Shown here piece after piece: positions 11,422-24,223 of a stretch of 64,000 bases of DNA. Within the stretch, counting starts at the first letter, position 1; each line of letters starts with the position of its first letter. The DNA lies in the NCBI RefSeq assembly GCF_003144395.1, contig NZ_PENZ01000028.1, positions 124,001-188,000 of the forward strand. Direction: 5' to 3'. Under the pieces are notes generated by a model. It was not told the DNA's origin. It saw nothing but the letters and a program-made list of their open reading frames with translations, and made no database searches. A program made the position numbers and the translations under genes. This DNA is from Proteus faecis. GTDB lineage: Bacteria > Pseudomonadota > Gammaproteobacteria > Enterobacterales > Enterobacteriaceae.

Positions 11422-11937
11422 ATGCGGGATAGTTACCCACAATCATTGGAAAAAATCTTCATTGAACTTGAAGGTTCCAACAAGAGTACATTACAACTTA
11501 TACAACAGCGTGCAACGATTTTACTAAAATTAAATCGCGCCGTCATGGCTCTTTTACCTATTCCTTTACGAGATAAATGCCGTGTCGCCAATTACCGCAA
11601 TGCTATTTTAATTATTGAAGTTGCAAACGCAAGTTGGTTAACTCGCTTACGTTATGAAAGCCCTTCATTACTTTCCGCATTGAGACAAGAAATTTTACCA
11701 TCCTTATCTTCAATAGACATCAAAATAAATCCTTCTTTAGGCATAAAACCAGAAAAAAGATCTTTAATATCATCATTAAAAGAGCAAGAGCCGACCAAAA
11801 GACGTCACTTAAGTTTAGAAAGCGCGCAATCATTAAAGTATTTAGCAGAGAAAAGCCCGAAGAAATTAAGAGAGAAATTAGAACGGTTGGCTGCACTTGC
11901 CGGAGAGAGTACAAGTACAGCCAAAGATGAACATTAA
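11422..11937 (+). CDS. DUF721 / DciA-like protein
   Basis: A small DUF721-family protein. The domain is seen around residues 45-105, with VANYRNAILIIEVANASWLTRL and LLSALRQEILPSL typical of the family. DciA proteins load or help the replicative helicase in most bacteria, whereas E. coli uses DnaC; whether this enterobacterial version still does so is unknown. I chose the ATG at 11422, which has GGAG 9-12 nt upstream, over an in-frame TTG at 11386 with no ribosome site; this gives 171 residues. The C-terminal third is Lys/Arg/Glu-rich and probably helical. The gene is antiparallel to its neighbours lpxC and secM. Confidence 0.85.
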   Translation: MRDSYPQSLEKIFIELEGSNKSTLQLIQQRATILLKLNRAVMALLPIPLRDKCRVANYRNAILIIEVANASWLTRLRYESPSLLSALRQEILPSLSSIDIKINPSLGIKPEKRSLISSLKEQEPTKRRHLSLESAQSLKYLAEKSPKKLREKLERLAALAGESTSTAKDEH

Positions 11938-11954
11938 TTAGAGATAATTAATGT
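11931..11954. terminator. Inverted repeat between DUF721 gene and lpxC
   Basis: Perfect 8-bp arms ACATTAAT / ATTAATGT around an 8-nt loop, overlapping the DUF721 stop codon and lying 18 bp after the lpxC stop. The A/T-rich stem and absent T-run make termination uncertain. Confidence 0.35.
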
Positions 11955-11971
11955 GCTTTCCTTCACAGGAA

Positions 11972-12947
<976 letters not shown>

Positions 12948-12987
12948 AGTTTAGCACAAAAAGCGGAGATGCCAATCTTTTTGGCGA

Positions 12988-14154
12988 TTAATCAGCCTGT
13001 TTTCTCAAGAACGCAGGGATATCTAAATAATCCGGTTCTTTGTTTGACTGAGTAGATTGTTCGTTAACGGCTTTAGCAGCAGGCTTACTTTCTTCTACGG
13101 AAGAGAAAGAAGACATGCTGTTTTGCATTTGCTGGTAACGATTCTCCATTGCGCTTTGCTGATTCTGTTTATTAGTTACCAAGGTAATTTCTGGACGTTT
13201 ATCCATGCCAATACCTGTTGCAACAACAGTAACACGCAATTCATCATTCATTTCTGGGTCAAGGGATGTACCGATAACCACAGTCGCATTATCTGATGCA
13301 AATGCACGAATGGTATTACCCACTGTTTCAAATTCATCAAGACGTAAATCAAAACCTGCTGTGATGTTGACTAATACACCACGTGCGCCAGATAAGTCGA
13401 TATCTTCCAATAATGGGCTTGAAATCGCCATCTCTGCGGCTTCTTCAGCACGATCTTCACCTTTCGCAGCACCCGAGCCCATCATGGCATAACCCATTTC
13501 AGACATCACAGTTCTTACGTCAGCAAAGTCAACGTTCATTAAACCAGGGCGAGTAATTAGCTCAGCGATACCTTGAACGGCGCCTTTTAATACATCATTA
13601 GCTGCGCCGAACGCATCTAATAATGAAATTCCACGACCAAGTACTTTTAATAATTTGTCATTTGGAATAGTGATTAATGAGTCAACGTGTTTTGATAACT
13701 CAGTAATACCTTGCTCAGCAAATGCCATGCGTTTTTTGCCTTCAAAATTAAAAGGCTTAGTCACCACAGCAACCGTCAAAATACCTAATTCTTTAGCCAC
13801 TTCTGCAACAACAGGCGCAGCACCAGTACCAGTACCACCGCCCATACCCGCTGCGATAAAGACCATATCGGCACCTTCAAGTGCTGCACGCAACCCTTCG
13901 CGATCTTCCTCAGCAGCATTACGGCCTACTTCAGGATTTGCACCTGCACCTAAGCCTTTCGTAATGGCATTACCAATTTGAATAGTCTGTCCGACCGCTG
14001 TTTTACGTAGCGCTTGAGCATCCGTATTGACTGCAAAGAAATCTACGCCTTCAATACGTTCACGAACCATGTGCTCAACCGCATTACCGCCGCCGCCACC
14101 AACGCCGATGACTTTGATCACCGCATCGTTGGTTAATTCCATAGGTTCAAACAT
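12988..14154 (-). CDS. ftsZ: FtsZ, cell division tubulin homologue
   Basis: GTPase that polymerises into the Z ring at midcell. 388 residues. The N-terminal GTP-binding core includes [15 protein letters not shown] and the tubulin signature GGGTGTG, and the synergy-loop region contains the [11 protein letters not shown] segment. A variable Gln/Ser-rich linker (about 320-370) leads to the conserved C-terminal peptide [15 protein letters not shown], which binds FtsA and ZipA. It lies 70 bp downstream of ftsA, the usual dcw order. Confidence 0.98.
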   Translation of the reverse strand: MFEPMELTNDAVIKVIGVGGGGGNAVEHMVRERIEGVDFFAVNTDAQALRKTAVGQTIQIGNAITKGLGAGANPEVGRNAAEEDREGLRAALEGADMVFIAAGMGGGTGTGAAPVVAEVAKELGILTVAVVTKPFNFEGKKRMAFAEQGITELSKHVDSLITIPNDKLLKVLGRGISLLDAFGAANDVLKGAVQGIAELITRPGLMNVDFADVRTVMSEMGYAMMGSGAAKGEDRAEEAAEMAISSPLLEDIDLSGARGVLVNITAGFDLRLDEFETVGNTIRAFASDNATVVIGTSLDPEMNDELRVTVVATGIGMDKRPEITLVTNKQNQQSAMENRYQQMQNSMSSFSSVEESKPAAKAVNEQSTQSNKEPDYLDIPAFLRKQAD

Positions 14155-14224
14155 AATTTCTCTCCGTTTTGTGCCTTCTCAGGGTCGCTTGCTCAAACGA
14201 CCTCTTTTAAAATTTGTCTGATTA

Positions 14225-15481
14225 TTAAAACTCTCTTTTTAGCCAACCAGTAAGTTTTTTAAATAAACCACTGACAGCAGAGCGTTTCTCGGTTTCAGTT
14301 TCCTCACCAAAGTGAGACTCTTTACCGTAATGCAAAAGCCCAACCGCTGTTGAATAGTAGGGATCCTGCGCATAATCTGTTAGCCCGGTAATATTTAACG
14401 GTTTACCGATCCGTACTTGCGTGTGGAAAACACGTTGAGCACATTCAACAAGTCCATCAATCTGTGCAGCACCACCTGTTAGCACAATACCTGCGGCTAA
14501 ATGATGCTTAATCCCTTGCTGGCGTAACTGTTCTTGAACTTTTAAAATCTCTTCATTAACAAGATTGAGCAGTTCGGTATAACGAGGCTCAATCACCTCA
14601 GCAAGAGTTTGTCGTTGCAGACTTCTTGGTGGTCTACCTCCGACACTTGGAACTTCGACATTCTCATCTTTACCAACTAAAGAACCTAATGCACAGCCAT
14701 GGCGAACTTTGATAGCTTCAGCATCATTTGGCGGAGTGCCAAACGCATAGGCGATATCACTGGTTACAACATTGCCTGCATAAGGAATAACGCGGGTATG
14801 TCTTAATGCGCCACCGGTATAAATAGCAATATCCATCGTACCGCCACCAATATCAACAACACATACACCTAATTCACGTTCATCTTCTGTTAATACAGCG
14901 AAACTTGAAGCGAGTCCTGCAAAAATCAGCTGATCCACCTTTAACCCACAGCGTTCAACTGCTTTTACAATATTCTTTGCCATATCGTTATGGCAGGTAA
15001 TTAAATGAACTTTAGCCTGCATACGCACGCCCGATAATCCAACTGGGTTCTTGATCCCTTCTTGATAATCAATGGCATACTCTTGCGGTATAACGTGTAA
15101 AACACGGTGTTCATCTTTTACTTTGACTGATTTCGCGGTATGAACCACGCTATCAACATCATCTTGAGTCACTTCTTCTTCTGAGATTGGCACCATACCA
15201 ATCTCATTTTGGCAACTGATGTGTTTGCCTGATAACGCCAAATACACTGAAGATATTTGACAGTCAGCCATCAACTCAGCCTGATCTACCGCCCGTTGCA
15301 CACATTTTACGACAGATTCGAGATCATTAACGCCACCTTTATCCATGCCCCGAGATGGACAACTTCCCACCCCGATAATATTCACTACACCATCAGGCAG
15401 GATCTCACCGACAAGGGTGGCTACTTTGGCCGTACCAATCTCAAGACCAACTACTAATTTTCTGTCCGTCGCTTTGATCAT
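14225..15481 (-). CDS. ftsA: FtsA, actin-like division protein
   Basis: Membrane-bound actin-like ATPase that tethers FtsZ and recruits later divisome proteins. 418 residues, close to the family norm of 420. Phosphate-binding segments include VGLEIGTAKVATLVG near the N-terminus, VVDIGGGTMDIAIY, and LTGGAAQIDGL near residue 335. The C-terminal amphipathic helix FKKLTGWLKREF is the membrane-targeting sequence. Located 45 bp after ftsQ in the division cluster. Confidence 0.98.
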   Translation of the reverse strand: MIKATDRKLVVGLEIGTAKVATLVGEILPDGVVNIIGVGSCPSRGMDKGGVNDLESVVKCVQRAVDQAELMADCQISSVYLALSGKHISCQNEIGMVPISEEEVTQDDVDSVVHTAKSVKVKDEHRVLHVIPQEYAIDYQEGIKNPVGLSGVRMQAKVHLITCHNDMAKNIVKAVERCGLKVDQLIFAGLASSFAVLTEDERELGVCVVDIGGGTMDIAIYTGGALRHTRVIPYAGNVVTSDIAYAFGTPPNDAEAIKVRHGCALGSLVGKDENVEVPSVGGRPPRSLQRQTLAEVIEPRYTELLNLVNEEILKVQEQLRQQGIKHHLAAGIVLTGGAAQIDGLVECAQRVFHTQVRIGKPLNITGLTDYAQDPYYSTAVGLLHYGKESHFGEETETEKRSAVSGLFKKLTGWLKREF

Positions 15482-15526
15482 TATTGTTCTGCCTTCGCCG
15501 TCATCGTGTCATCTGCCACGTCTTGT

Positions 15527-16312
15527 TTATTCATTCTCAAGTAATAAAGGAGCCCATCCGACTGCACCACCGCTGTCATAACGCAGATCTACGTAATCAA
15601 CACGCTTATCTGTTTGTTGTTGCAGTATCGGATACAACTCAATAAAGCGAGCGATCCGTTTTTCGTTATCCTTACGTCCTAACTCCAATCGAACATCATT
15701 GTCTAAAACTAATTGCCATCCTTGACGGGCAGACATTGACGCTGCTTTTAAATGCAGGTTATTTGCAAGAAGCTGATCTCTCATTGCTATATAACCTGAT
15801 AACACCATTTTTTCACTTCCTTGAGGGCCGTATAACAAAGGATAGCTTCCTTTGTTTTCCAACTGAGTTGGCAGACTGAAAACGCGCCCTTCTTTATCAA
15901 GAAAGTAAGTATCATTCCAGCGGGTAAAGGGAACATATTCTACCAGATGGATTTTAAGTTCATCAGGCCACTGTTTACGAACAGTGACTAGCCTAATCCA
16001 TGGCATACGTTCAATTTTTTGCTGAATGATATTCACATCCTGTGTCATAAATGTGCCCGGCTGTCCTAAAGATAAAATGGCCTGACGCACATCATCATTC
16101 GTTGTGTAATACCGTTCACCCGTTAATACAAGTTTTGAAATTGGTAGACGGTCTGCGTCTTTCATCCAATTAACCACTTGTATCCCACCCCAAACGATGG
16201 TGGCAATCACACATAAGAAAAAGATTAATCCTGATAAATAAGTACCATTACTCGGTCTGTCAGAATGTTGCTTCTCTTTGTGTTCTTTTATATTTAGCGC
16301 TGCTTGTGACAT
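15527..16312 (-). CDS. ftsQ: FtsQ, divisome membrane protein
   Basis: Bitopic inner-membrane protein that links early and late divisome parts through FtsB and FtsL. 261 residues, slightly shorter than E. coli (276). A cytoplasmic tail is followed by one membrane segment (about residues 28-50, [21 protein letters not shown]), a POTRA domain beginning at [13 protein letters not shown], and the beta domain. It starts 1 bp after the stop of the unknown 118-residue ORF, so the two are probably translated from one message. Confidence 0.95.
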   Translation of the reverse strand: MSQAALNIKEHKEKQHSDRPSNGTYLSGLIFFLCVIATIVWGGIQVVNWMKDADRLPISKLVLTGERYYTTNDDVRQAILSLGQPGTFMTQDVNIIQQKIERMPWIRLVTVRKQWPDELKIHLVEYVPFTRWNDTYFLDKEGRVFSLPTQLENKGSYPLLYGPQGSEKMVLSGYIAMRDQLLANNLHLKAASMSARQGWQLVLDNDVRLELGRKDNEKRIARFIELYPILQQQTDKRVDYVDLRYDSGGAVGWAPLLLENE

Positions 16313-16313
16313 A

Positions 16314-16670
16314 TTAACCCACTAACTCCTGAGCAACGTTTAAACAAGAGAATCGCCCATCCTTTTGTCCGATATTCCAGCGATTAATATTTTTCCCACA
16401 TATATATACTTTATGAACACTTTTAGGTTTGATAATTAAATCACTAAATTGTTCAATCTGTTGAGAATTATTTACTTTAAAAGAAGAAATTGCGAATTTT
16501 TCTTCGTTTTTCTTACTTTTTAACTGAAATTTCTTCTCAACACAGATTTGAGCAAGCGAATTCTCGATCATTTTTTTCGCTAATATCGTGTTATTTTCCT
16601 CATAACACACCATCATTACAGCGACTTTATGGACTGTTTCACTATAAATGATGTTCACTTGCTCAAACAT
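16314..16670 (-). CDS. Hypothetical 118-aa protein in the ddlB position
   Basis: Unrecognised. It fills exactly the gap between murC (5 bp after its stop) and ftsQ (1 bp before its start), where E. coli has ddlB (D-Ala-D-Ala ligase). I see no ddl motif, no ATP-grasp signature, no signal peptide and no clear membrane helix. The sequence is Lys/Asn/Ile-rich, begins [20 protein letters not shown] and has four cysteines. Its base composition is more A/T-rich than the flanking division genes. An AAGG lies 3 nt before the cggATG start, a tight but usable spacing. The tight packing argues for a real gene rather than random sequence. Could be a replacement gene or a very diverged remnant; function unknown. 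Confidence 0.65.
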   Translation of the reverse strand: MFEQVNIIYSETVHKVAVMMVCYEENNTILAKKMIENSLAQICVEKKFQLKSKKNEEKFAISSFKVNNSQQIEQFSDLIIKPKSVHKVYICGKNINRWNIGQKDGRFSCLNVAQELVG

Positions 16671-16675
16671 CCGCC

Positions 16676-18139
16676 TTAATCCTCGCTGAAAGATGGCTGT
16701 AATTTCGTATCGGCTAAGCGACGCGCTATTTTACCAATATTTCCAGCACCTTGAACTAACACAAGATCATTATCTGTTAATACGCCCGCTAATATTGACG
16801 AAATATTCGACACATCAGAAACCCATATAGGATCTAGCTTTCCACGTTGGCGAATGGTCCGACAAAGTGAGCGACTATCAGCCCCTGCAATAGGTGCTTC
16901 TCCTGCAGAATAAACATCTGTTAATAATAAAATATCAACCTGATTGAGAACAGTGGCAAAGTCTTCATATAAATCACGAGTACGTGTATAGCGATGAGGT
17001 TGGAAAATCATCACTAGACGTTTATCTGGCCATCCTGCTCTCGCGGCTTTAATCGTTGCATCAACTTCTGTTGGATGATGACCATAATCATCCACTAGCA
17101 TCACTTCACCTTCTTGACCATTAACATGCTCAAGCCCATAGTTACCCAAGAAGTCAAAACGACGTCCAGTCCCTTGGAAGTTAAGTAATGCGGCTAAAAT
17201 ATCTTCGTCAGCAATACCTTCTTCTGTTGCTACAGCGACCGCAGCTGTCGCATTCAATGCGTTATGGCGACCAGGTGCATTTAATACAACGTGTAAATCT
17301 GGCATACCTTCACGAGAAATCGTGAAAAAGCCCTGAGCACCTTTTTGTTCATAATGCGTAATACGAACATCAGCATCTTCACTAAAGCCATAAGTCGTAA
17401 TATAGCGACCCACTTTAGGAATAATCGAACGAATGACATCGTCATCCAGACACATCACTGCACGACCATAGAACGGTAGATTGTGCAAAAAGGTAATAAA
17501 TGTCTCTTTTAGATTGTCAAAATTACCGTGATATGTGTCCATATGGTCTGCTTCGATATTGGTAACGACCGCAACCATAGGTTGTAAATGTAAAAACGAT
17601 GCATCGCTTTCATCAGCTTCAGCAATTAAATAACGACTGCAACCTAAACGAGCATGTGTGCCAGCCGATTTAACAAGCCCACCATTAACAAAAGTAGGAT
17701 CTAAACCTGCCTGCGCATAAATATTTGAAATCATTGCTGTTGTTGTGGTTTTACCATGTGTTCCGGCAATCGCTACACCATGACGATAACGCATTAATTC
17801 AGCCAACATTTCAGCACGACGAATAACGGGGATACGTGCTTCTCTTGCGGCAATAATCTCAGGGTTTTCAGCACTGATTGCTGTCGAAACCACAACAACA
17901 CTTGCGCCACGAATATTTTCAGGGCGATGATTAAAATAGACTGTCGCGCCTAAGGCAACGAGCTGTTGTGTGACAACGTTTGGAGCTAAATCAGAACCGC
18001 TGATTTCATAGCCTTCGTTAGCCAACACTTCGGCAATTCCCCCCATACCCGCACCACCGATGCCGATAAAGTGAATATGCTTAACTTTTCTCATTTCAGG
18101 CACAAACGATCTTAATTTTGCCAGTTGTTGTGTATTCAC
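16676..18139 (-). CDS. murC: MurC, UDP-MurNAc-L-alanine ligase
   Basis: Adds the first stem residue, L-Ala, to UDP-MurNAc using ATP, in the cytosol. 487 residues (E. coli 491). The N-terminal UDP-binding region has [17 protein letters not shown]. The Mur-ligase ATP loop is [11 protein letters not shown] (near residues 120-130), followed by the catalytic [10 protein letters not shown] segment and the C-terminal [11 protein letters not shown] motif. Normally followed by ddlB; here by a small unknown ORF. Confidence 0.98.
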   Translation of the reverse strand: MNTQQLAKLRSFVPEMRKVKHIHFIGIGGAGMGGIAEVLANEGYEISGSDLAPNVVTQQLVALGATVYFNHRPENIRGASVVVVSTAISAENPEIIAAREARIPVIRRAEMLAELMRYRHGVAIAGTHGKTTTTAMISNIYAQAGLDPTFVNGGLVKSAGTHARLGCSRYLIAEADESDASFLHLQPMVAVVTNIEADHMDTYHGNFDNLKETFITFLHNLPFYGRAVMCLDDDVIRSIIPKVGRYITTYGFSEDADVRITHYEQKGAQGFFTISREGMPDLHVVLNAPGRHNALNATAAVAVATEEGIADEDILAALLNFQGTGRRFDFLGNYGLEHVNGQEGEVMLVDDYGHHPTEVDATIKAARAGWPDKRLVMIFQPHRYTRTRDLYEDFATVLNQVDILLLTDVYSAGEAPIAGADSRSLCRTIRQRGKLDPIWVSDVSNISSILAGVLTDNDLVLVQGAGNIGKIARRLADTKLQPSFSED

Positions 18140-18180
18140 TATTTACTTCTTCACTCTAAGTTAATGGTTACAAGTTACGT

Positions 18181-19263
18181 TTATTTTTTTGCCACTTCGA
18201 TTATTACATTTGCTACACGCTCTGTGGCATCCGTAATCGCAACACTTTTTGCTTTTTCTGCCATCGCTAATAAGGTTTTTCTATCCCAATTTTTCAGGGT
18301 TTGAGCAATGACTTCTGGAGTTAAATCATTCTGTTCGATAATTCGAGCGGCACCCGCTTTTTCTAGCGGCAGTGCATTCCAATATTGCTGTCTATCTTTG
18401 TGCTGGAAAGGAACAAAAATAGCGGGTAATCCCGCTGCGGCAATTTCGCTAACTGTTAATGCACCGGAACGACATACAACAACATCAGCCCATTGGTAAG
18501 CTTGCGCTATATCATCAATAAATTCAGTAACTTTATATTCAGATTTAACTGAATTTTTTGCTAATTCATTCTGATAGCGTGTTTTTGTATCACTTTCGCC
18601 ACCTTTTCCTGCTTGATGCCAGATTGTAACATGTTCACCTAGTAAACCTGCAACTATGGGTAAGGTGTGATTTAAAATTCTAGCGCCTTGGCTACCACCA
18701 ATAATCAATACACGGATAGGCCCTGTTCTCTCATTTAATCGAACTGAAGGTGCTTCAAGTGCCAACACATCTTCACGAACAGGGTTTCCAACCACTGGCG
18801 CATTAGGAAATGCGCCCGGAAAAGCCTGTAATACGCGTTTCGCAATTTTTGAGAGCCAGCGATTAGTTAATCCAGCGATACCATTTTGTTCATGCAAAAT
18901 AACAGGTATCCCACACATCCAAGCAGCAACGCCACCGGGACCTGAAACGTACCCTCCCATACCAAGCACAGCATCGGGCTGATAACGTTTCATAATAGAA
19001 CGAGCTTGAAAAATCGCTTTAATAATACGAATAGGGGCTACGATTAACGCTTTGATACCTTTACCACGTAAACCTGAGATACGAATAAATTCAATTTCAA
19101 TACCATGTTTAGGTACTAAATCGGCTTCCATTCTATCCGCGGTTCCTAACCATCGGATTTCCCAACCTTGAGATTGTAGATAATGAGCAACAGCCAGTCC
19201 TGGGAATACATGTCCTCCAGTACCACCAGCCATAACCATTAGACGGCGTCTACGCTCGCTCAT
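18181..19263 (-). CDS. murG: MurG, lipid II-forming GlcNAc transferase
   Basis: Transfers GlcNAc from UDP-GlcNAc to lipid I at the inner face of the membrane. 360 residues. The GT-B fold loops are clear: [17 protein letters not shown] near the N-terminus, [14 protein letters not shown], and the donor-site [10 protein letters not shown] and [16 protein letters not shown]. The start overlaps the ftsW stop by 4 nt, indicating translational coupling. Confidence 0.98.
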   Translation of the reverse strand: MSERRRRLMVMAGGTGGHVFPGLAVAHYLQSQGWEIRWLGTADRMEADLVPKHGIEIEFIRISGLRGKGIKALIVAPIRIIKAIFQARSIMKRYQPDAVLGMGGYVSGPGGVAAWMCGIPVILHEQNGIAGLTNRWLSKIAKRVLQAFPGAFPNAPVVGNPVREDVLALEAPSVRLNERTGPIRVLIIGGSQGARILNHTLPIVAGLLGEHVTIWHQAGKGGESDTKTRYQNELAKNSVKSEYKVTEFIDDIAQAYQWADVVVCRSGALTVSEIAAAGLPAIFVPFQHKDRQQYWNALPLEKAGAARIIEQNDLTPEVIAQTLKNWDRKTLLAMAEKAKSVAITDATERVANVIIEVAKK

Positions 19264-20453
19264 TTCGGGCTCCTTACAAACGCCTGAGCTTGTGCTAGAC
19301 GTGTTTCATAATCAATTCGTAATAACATCACGATGGCGGTTGACATAATAATCAAGCTCGAACCACCATAACTAATAAGAGGAAGGGTTAATCCCTTTGT
19401 TGGCAACATGCCTGCTGCTGCACCTACATTGACCAATGATTGGAATGTAAACCAGATCCCAATAGAACAAGCTAAAAAGCCTGAAAAACGTTGATCGAGG
19501 ATCAGCGCACGTCGTCCAATTTGCATCGCGCGAAAAGCGATGAAGAATACCATTAAAAGCACCAAAACCACACCGATATAACCAAGTTCTTCAGCAAGAA
19601 TAGAGAAAATAAAGTCGGTATGCGCCTCAGGTAAATACTCTAGTTTTTGTACTGAGTTTCCTAAACCTTGTCCAAGTAAATCGCCACGGCCAAATGCCAT
19701 TAGAGATTGTGTAAGCTGATAACCGCTACCAAATGGATCTTCCCAAGGTTCTAAGAAAGAAGTAATACGTCGAACACGGTAAGGTTCAACAATAATCAAC
19801 ATAACAACAGCTGCAATGCCTGAACCGATAATCGCTAAAAACTGCCAAATTTTAGCACCGGCTAAAAATAGCAGTGCTAATGTTGTTACGAATAAAACCA
19901 CAACGGTTCCTAAATCTGGCTGTAATAACAATAAGACAGCCAATACTAACATCACCCCCATCGGCTTACAGAAACCCCAAAAGTTATTTCTGACTTCTTC
20001 AACTTTTCGGACTAAATAGCTCGATAAATAGCAAAACAGTGCAAGTTTTGATAATTCAGCTGGCTGGAAATTTAATGGCCCCACCGCAATCCAACGTGAA
20101 GCACCATTAACTGAACTCCCAACCCCTAATACCATCAATAAAAGGAGTATCGAGCCAAACAGCATTAAGCTGCTATAACGTTGCCAAATTGCCATTGGGA
20201 TACGCATAGTAACTAGCGCAATAAAAAATGCGACAACGATATAGATACCATCACGTTTAGCAAATAAGAAAGGATCTTCTGCGAGACGTTGACCAACAGG
20301 CATTGAAGCCGATGTCACCATAACAAAGCCGACAACCGCTAATCCGAAAGTAAACCAGAGCAAGGTGCGATCATACGGCACAAATGCCGTATTCTCAGTT
20401 TGATAACTGCCCACTAGCCACTGTTTTAATCTTCGCATTGCGAATATGCTCAT
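19260..20453 (-). CDS. ftsW: FtsW, septal peptidoglycan polymerase (SEDS)
   Basis: Multipass inner-membrane glycosyltransferase of the SEDS family, working with FtsI at the septum. 397 residues with about ten hydrophobic segments. Family residues are visible in INGxxR form ([24 protein letters not shown]), in the loop AEELGYIG, and in the C-terminal [11 protein letters not shown]. Overlaps murD by 1 nt and murG by 4 nt. Confidence 0.98.
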   Translation of the reverse strand: MSIFAMRRLKQWLVGSYQTENTAFVPYDRTLLWFTFGLAVVGFVMVTSASMPVGQRLAEDPFLFAKRDGIYIVVAFFIALVTMRIPMAIWQRYSSLMLFGSILLLLMVLGVGSSVNGASRWIAVGPLNFQPAELSKLALFCYLSSYLVRKVEEVRNNFWGFCKPMGVMLVLAVLLLLQPDLGTVVVLFVTTLALLFLAGAKIWQFLAIIGSGIAAVVMLIIVEPYRVRRITSFLEPWEDPFGSGYQLTQSLMAFGRGDLLGQGLGNSVQKLEYLPEAHTDFIFSILAEELGYIGVVLVLLMVFFIAFRAMQIGRRALILDQRFSGFLACSIGIWFTFQSLVNVGAAAGMLPTKGLTLPLISYGGSSLIIMSTAIVMLLRIDYETRLAQAQAFVRSPK

Positions 20454-21763
20454 CAGCCAAGCTCCCTTGCTAAACGTGCAAATTCATCACCACGCTGCTC
20501 AAAACATTTAAACTGATCTAAGCTTGCACATGCTGGAGAGAGCAACACCATATCTCCTGATTTCACAGTAGGCGCTAAGGCTCGCATGGCTTCTTCCATT
20601 GTCACTGTTAATAAAGAGACATCAGGTCGTAAATTTGCCAATGCTTGTCCATCTTGTCCAAAACAGTACAGACGAATATTATCTCCACTGATATAAGGCA
20701 ATAAAGAAGTGAAATCAGCCGATTTACCATCACCACCTAATAAAAGATGTAATGTACCTTCAACTTCAAGCCCTCGTAATGCCGCTTCTGTACTTCCTAC
20801 ATTGGTGGCTTTCGAGTCATTTATCCAACGTACATTTTGGTGTGAATAAACTAGTTGAAAACGATGAGCAAGACCGTGATATGTTCTCAGCACCTCTGTT
20901 GTAGCTTTACGAGAAATACCCACGGCATCAGCAAGTGCTAATGCCGCTAATGCATTGGTATAATTATGCTGTCCCGAAAGATACATTTCAGCCGTTGAAA
21001 GGACTTTTTCACCTTTCACTTTTAACTGGCGATTTATATTATCAAGCTGATAATCACCTTGTCCGACACCAAAGCTAACACAACGATTATCTTTACCCGC
21101 TAAAGGTAACGTTAATGCATCATCTTCGTTATAAACACAGGTTTTAGCGTTATCGTAAATACGCAATTTCGCTTCACGATATTGTTCTAATCCTAACGGA
21201 TAGCGATTCATATGATCTTCGCTAATATTTAATACCGTTGCAGCTGCTGCTTTTAAGCTATAAGTCGTTTCTAGTTGAAAACTCGATAACTCTAATACAT
21301 ATAAATCATGAGGCTCGGTTAATAAGGTCAGAGCTGGGACACCGATATTGCCACCGACGCCAACGCGAATACCATCGGCACTTGCCATTTCCCCCACCAG
21401 TGTTGTCACTGTACTTTTACCGTTAGAGCCAGTAATTGCTACAATAGGTGCGTTGGCTTCACGACAAAACAATTCAATATCACCAACAATTTCAACACCA
21501 TGACTTGCAGCTTCAACAAGTGCAGGTGTCGAAAGTGCAATCCCCGGACTTGAGATAATTAAATCGGCATCGTTAAGCCATGCTTGATGAAAACTACCTG
21601 TATGATATTCAACGTCAACAGGAAGCTTATCTAAGCCTCCTGGTTTTTGGCGTGTATCAATAACCTTAGGTGTAATACCTTGGCGGATAAAAAAGTCAAC
21701 GCAGGAAAGGCCTGTTATTCCAAGCCCAACAACAACCACTTTTTTCCCCTGATAATTTGCCAT
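20453..21763 (-). CDS. murD: MurD, UDP-MurNAc-L-Ala-D-glutamate ligase
   Basis: Adds D-Glu to UDP-MurNAc-L-Ala. 436 residues (E. coli 438). UDP-binding N-terminus with [19 protein letters not shown] loop [27 protein letters not shown] around residue 315; and the C-terminal [19 protein letters not shown]. Lies between mraY (1 bp gap) and ftsW. Confidence 0.98.
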   Translation of the reverse strand: MANYQGKKVVVVGLGITGLSCVDFFIRQGITPKVIDTRQKPGGLDKLPVDVEYHTGSFHQAWLNDADLIISSPGIALSTPALVEAASHGVEIVGDIELFCREANAPIVAITGSNGKSTVTTLVGEMASADGIRVGVGGNIGVPALTLLTEPHDLYVLELSSFQLETTYSLKAAAATVLNISEDHMNRYPLGLEQYREAKLRIYDNAKTCVYNEDDALTLPLAGKDNRCVSFGVGQGDYQLDNINRQLKVKGEKVLSTAEMYLSGQHNYTNALAALALADAVGISRKATTEVLRTYHGLAHRFQLVYSHQNVRWINDSKATNVGSTEAALRGLEVEGTLHLLLGGDGKSADFTSLLPYISGDNIRLYCFGQDGQALANLRPDVSLLTVTMEEAMRALAPTVKSGDMVLLSPACASLDQFKCFEQRGDEFARLARELG

Positions 21764-21764
21764 C

Positions 21765-22847
21765 TTAACGTACCTTTAATGTCGCCAGACCAATAAGCAC
21801 TAACATCAATGAGATGATCCAGAAACGGACAATAACACGAGGTTCAGGCCAGCCTTTTAATTCATAATGGTGATGAATTGGAGCCATACGGAAAATTCGT
21901 TGACCACGTAACTTAAATGAGCCAACTTGTAAAATTACGGAAAGTGTTTCAACAACAAACACCCCTCCCATAATGACTAATAAGAATTCTTGACGTAATA
22001 ACACCGCAATCGTTCCTAATGCGCCACCTAATGCAAGAGAACCTACATCGCCCATAAAAACTTGAGCTGGGTAAGTATTAAACCAAAGGAAACCTAAACC
22101 CGCACCTACGATAGCAGTACAGACAATCACCAATTCCCCCGCATGCATCAAGTAAGGAATTTTTAAGTAGCTTGCAAAATTAACGTTACCAGTCGCCCAT
22201 GCAACTAATGCAAAACCAGCGGCAACAAAAACTGTTGGCATAATGGCTAAACCATCTAAACCATCGGTTAAGTTAACAGCATTACTTGTTCCAACAATGA
22301 CGAAATAAGCCAATAAGATATAAAGCATTCCCAATTGAGGCATGACATCTTTGAAGAATGGCACGACCAGCTGTGTTGCTGGTGTATCTTTACCAATGGC
22401 ATACATACTAAATGCAACAACAAGCGCTAATACGGATTGCCAGAAATATTTCCAACGTGCGATTAAACCTTTGGTATCTTTACGAACAACTTTACGATAA
22501 TCATCAACAAAGCCAATCACGCCATAACCAATTAAAACCAGCAATACACACCAAACATAAGGGTTATCTAACCTTGCCCATAATAGTGTAGAGATAGAGA
22601 TAGAGAGCAGGATCATAATCCCGCCCATTGTTGGAGTACCTCGTTTGCTAAAATGCGACTCTGGACCTTCACTACGAACCACTTGTCCAATTTGCATTTT
22701 TTGTAACCATGCGATGAGATGAGGTCCCATCCACAACGCAATAATTAATGCCGTCAATAAACCAACAATTGCCCTGAATGTCAGATAAGAAAACACATTA
22801 AAAAATGTATGGTATTTAACCAAATATTCAGCTAGCCAAACTAACAT
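21765..22847 (-). CDS. mraY: MraY, lipid I synthase
   Basis: Integral membrane phospho-MurNAc-pentapeptide transferase that loads the precursor on undecaprenyl phosphate. 360 residues, same as E. coli. Conserved loops include [15 protein letters not shown] with the Asp-Asp pair, [13 protein letters not shown], and the histidine loop [15 protein letters not shown]. The end overlaps murF by 7 nt. Confidence 0.98.
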   Translation of the reverse strand: MLVWLAEYLVKYHTFFNVFSYLTFRAIVGLLTALIIALWMGPHLIAWLQKMQIGQVVRSEGPESHFSKRGTPTMGGIMILLSISISTLLWARLDNPYVWCVLLVLIGYGVIGFVDDYRKVVRKDTKGLIARWKYFWQSVLALVVAFSMYAIGKDTPATQLVVPFFKDVMPQLGMLYILLAYFVIVGTSNAVNLTDGLDGLAIMPTVFVAAGFALVAWATGNVNFASYLKIPYLMHAGELVIVCTAIVGAGLGFLWFNTYPAQVFMGDVGSLALGGALGTIAVLLRQEFLLVIMGGVFVVETLSVILQVGSFKLRGQRIFRMAPIHHHYELKGWPEPRVIVRFWIISLMLVLIGLATLKVR

Positions 22848-24223
22848 TCAAAGCACTCCTTTAATGCGTTCACAATATCTTCCATCGCGGAGCTTCGTGA
22901 ACCTTTTACTAAAACTGAAACAACATCATGCTGCTGTAATAATGGAATTAATTGAGCAAGTAAGTCGGCTTTAAATGCAAAATGCTGACCACCTTGATTT
23001 TCATCACTAATAAAATGGCTGTAATGCCCAACAGTAAAGACACTATCAATACCTGCATTGTGAGCAAAACGACCAACATCGCGGTGACATTTTTCTGAAT
23101 CTTTACCTAACTCAGCCATATCCCCTGCAACAAAAATTTTATATCCTGGTAATTGAGAGAGCACTTGTAAGCCCGCAATCATCGAGCCATCGTTCGCATT
23201 GTAAGTGTCATCTAACACCATTTTTCCTGAAGTTAATTCAACAGGGTACAATCTTCCTGGTACAGCCTTTAATGTCGATAAACCAAGGCGAATATCTTCA
23301 AGTGTTGCTCCTGCAGATAGCGCTAACGCACTTGCAGCTAAAGCATTGGCAATATTATGACGCCCCGGTAATGGCAGCGTGATTTCAACACAACCTTCAG
23401 GGGTGTGTAAGGTGAAGTTGGTAGTGAGTTGCTTAACTGATATCTCGCTCGGATAAAAATCAGCATTACGTTGCGCTGATAACGAGAACGACCACTGTGT
23501 TTGACGCACATTTAAATGATGTTGCCATAGAGGTAAGTCATTACTATCAAGATTAATAATGGCTGTACCTTGCTCTTTTAAGTGTGTAAATATTTCACCT
23601 TTTGCCTGAGCAATGCCTTCCAGTGAGCCGAAACCTTCGATATGTGCAGAAAATAAGTTATTTACCAGCGCACTATCTGGTTTCACCATATTTACGGTAT
23701 AAGCGATTTCACCGATATGGTTTGCACCTAATTCAATAACCGCAAAACGGTGTTCAGGTGTTAAACGAAACAGTGTTAAAGGCACACCAATATCGTTATT
23801 TAAATTGCCATGGGTATATAGAGTTTCGCCACAGTGACGCAAAATAGAAGCCGTCATCTCTTTAACGGAAGTTTTTCCAGAAGAGCCTGTCAGTGCAACA
23901 ATTTTGGCATGGCTTAGCGAACGAATATGTGTAGCAATCTCACCCATTGCTAGGTGGGTATCTTTCACAATGATTTGCGGACAATCAATATCGACTTCAT
24001 GATTAACTAAAACCGCAACAGATCCCTTTTCTTTTACATCAGCGATAAAGTCATGAGCATCAAAACGCTCACCCGCTAATGCAATAAACAAACAATCTTC
24101 ATCAATTTTACGGCTATCTGTTGAAATCGACTTGATAATAAGTTGATCTGCTTGGTTTTGAGCGATATGGCTCAATTTACCTTTGGTAATTTGTACAATA
24201 TTTCCTAAAGATAGAGGGATCAC
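22841..24223 (-). CDS. murF: MurF, D-Ala-D-Ala adding enzyme
   Basis: Joins D-Ala-D-Ala to the UDP-MurNAc tripeptide, the last cytosolic step. 460 residues. The ATP loop is [14 protein letters not shown] (about 107-120), with the Mur-ligase segments [13 protein letters not shown] and [12 protein letters not shown]. Its substrate D-Ala-D-Ala must come from a ligase encoded outside this window because ddlB is missing here. Overlaps both mraY (7 nt) and murE (ATGA, 4 nt). Confidence 0.98.
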   Translation of the reverse strand: MIPLSLGNIVQITKGKLSHIAQNQADQLIIKSISTDSRKIDEDCLFIALAGERFDAHDFIADVKEKGSVAVLVNHEVDIDCPQIIVKDTHLAMGEIATHIRSLSHAKIVALTGSSGKTSVKEMTASILRHCGETLYTHGNLNNDIGVPLTLFRLTPEHRFAVIELGANHIGEIAYTVNMVKPDSALVNNLFSAHIEGFGSLEGIAQAKGEIFTHLKEQGTAIINLDSNDLPLWQHHLNVRQTQWSFSLSAQRNADFYPSEISVKQLTTNFTLHTPEGCVEITLPLPGRHNIANALAASALALSAGATLEDIRLGLSTLKAVPGRLYPVELTSGKMVLDDTYNANDGSMIAGLQVLSQLPGYKIFVAGDMAELGKDSEKCHRDVGRFAHNAGIDSVFTVGHYSHFISDENQGGQHFAFKADLLAQLIPLLQQHDVVSVLVKGSRSSAMEDIVNALKECFEC

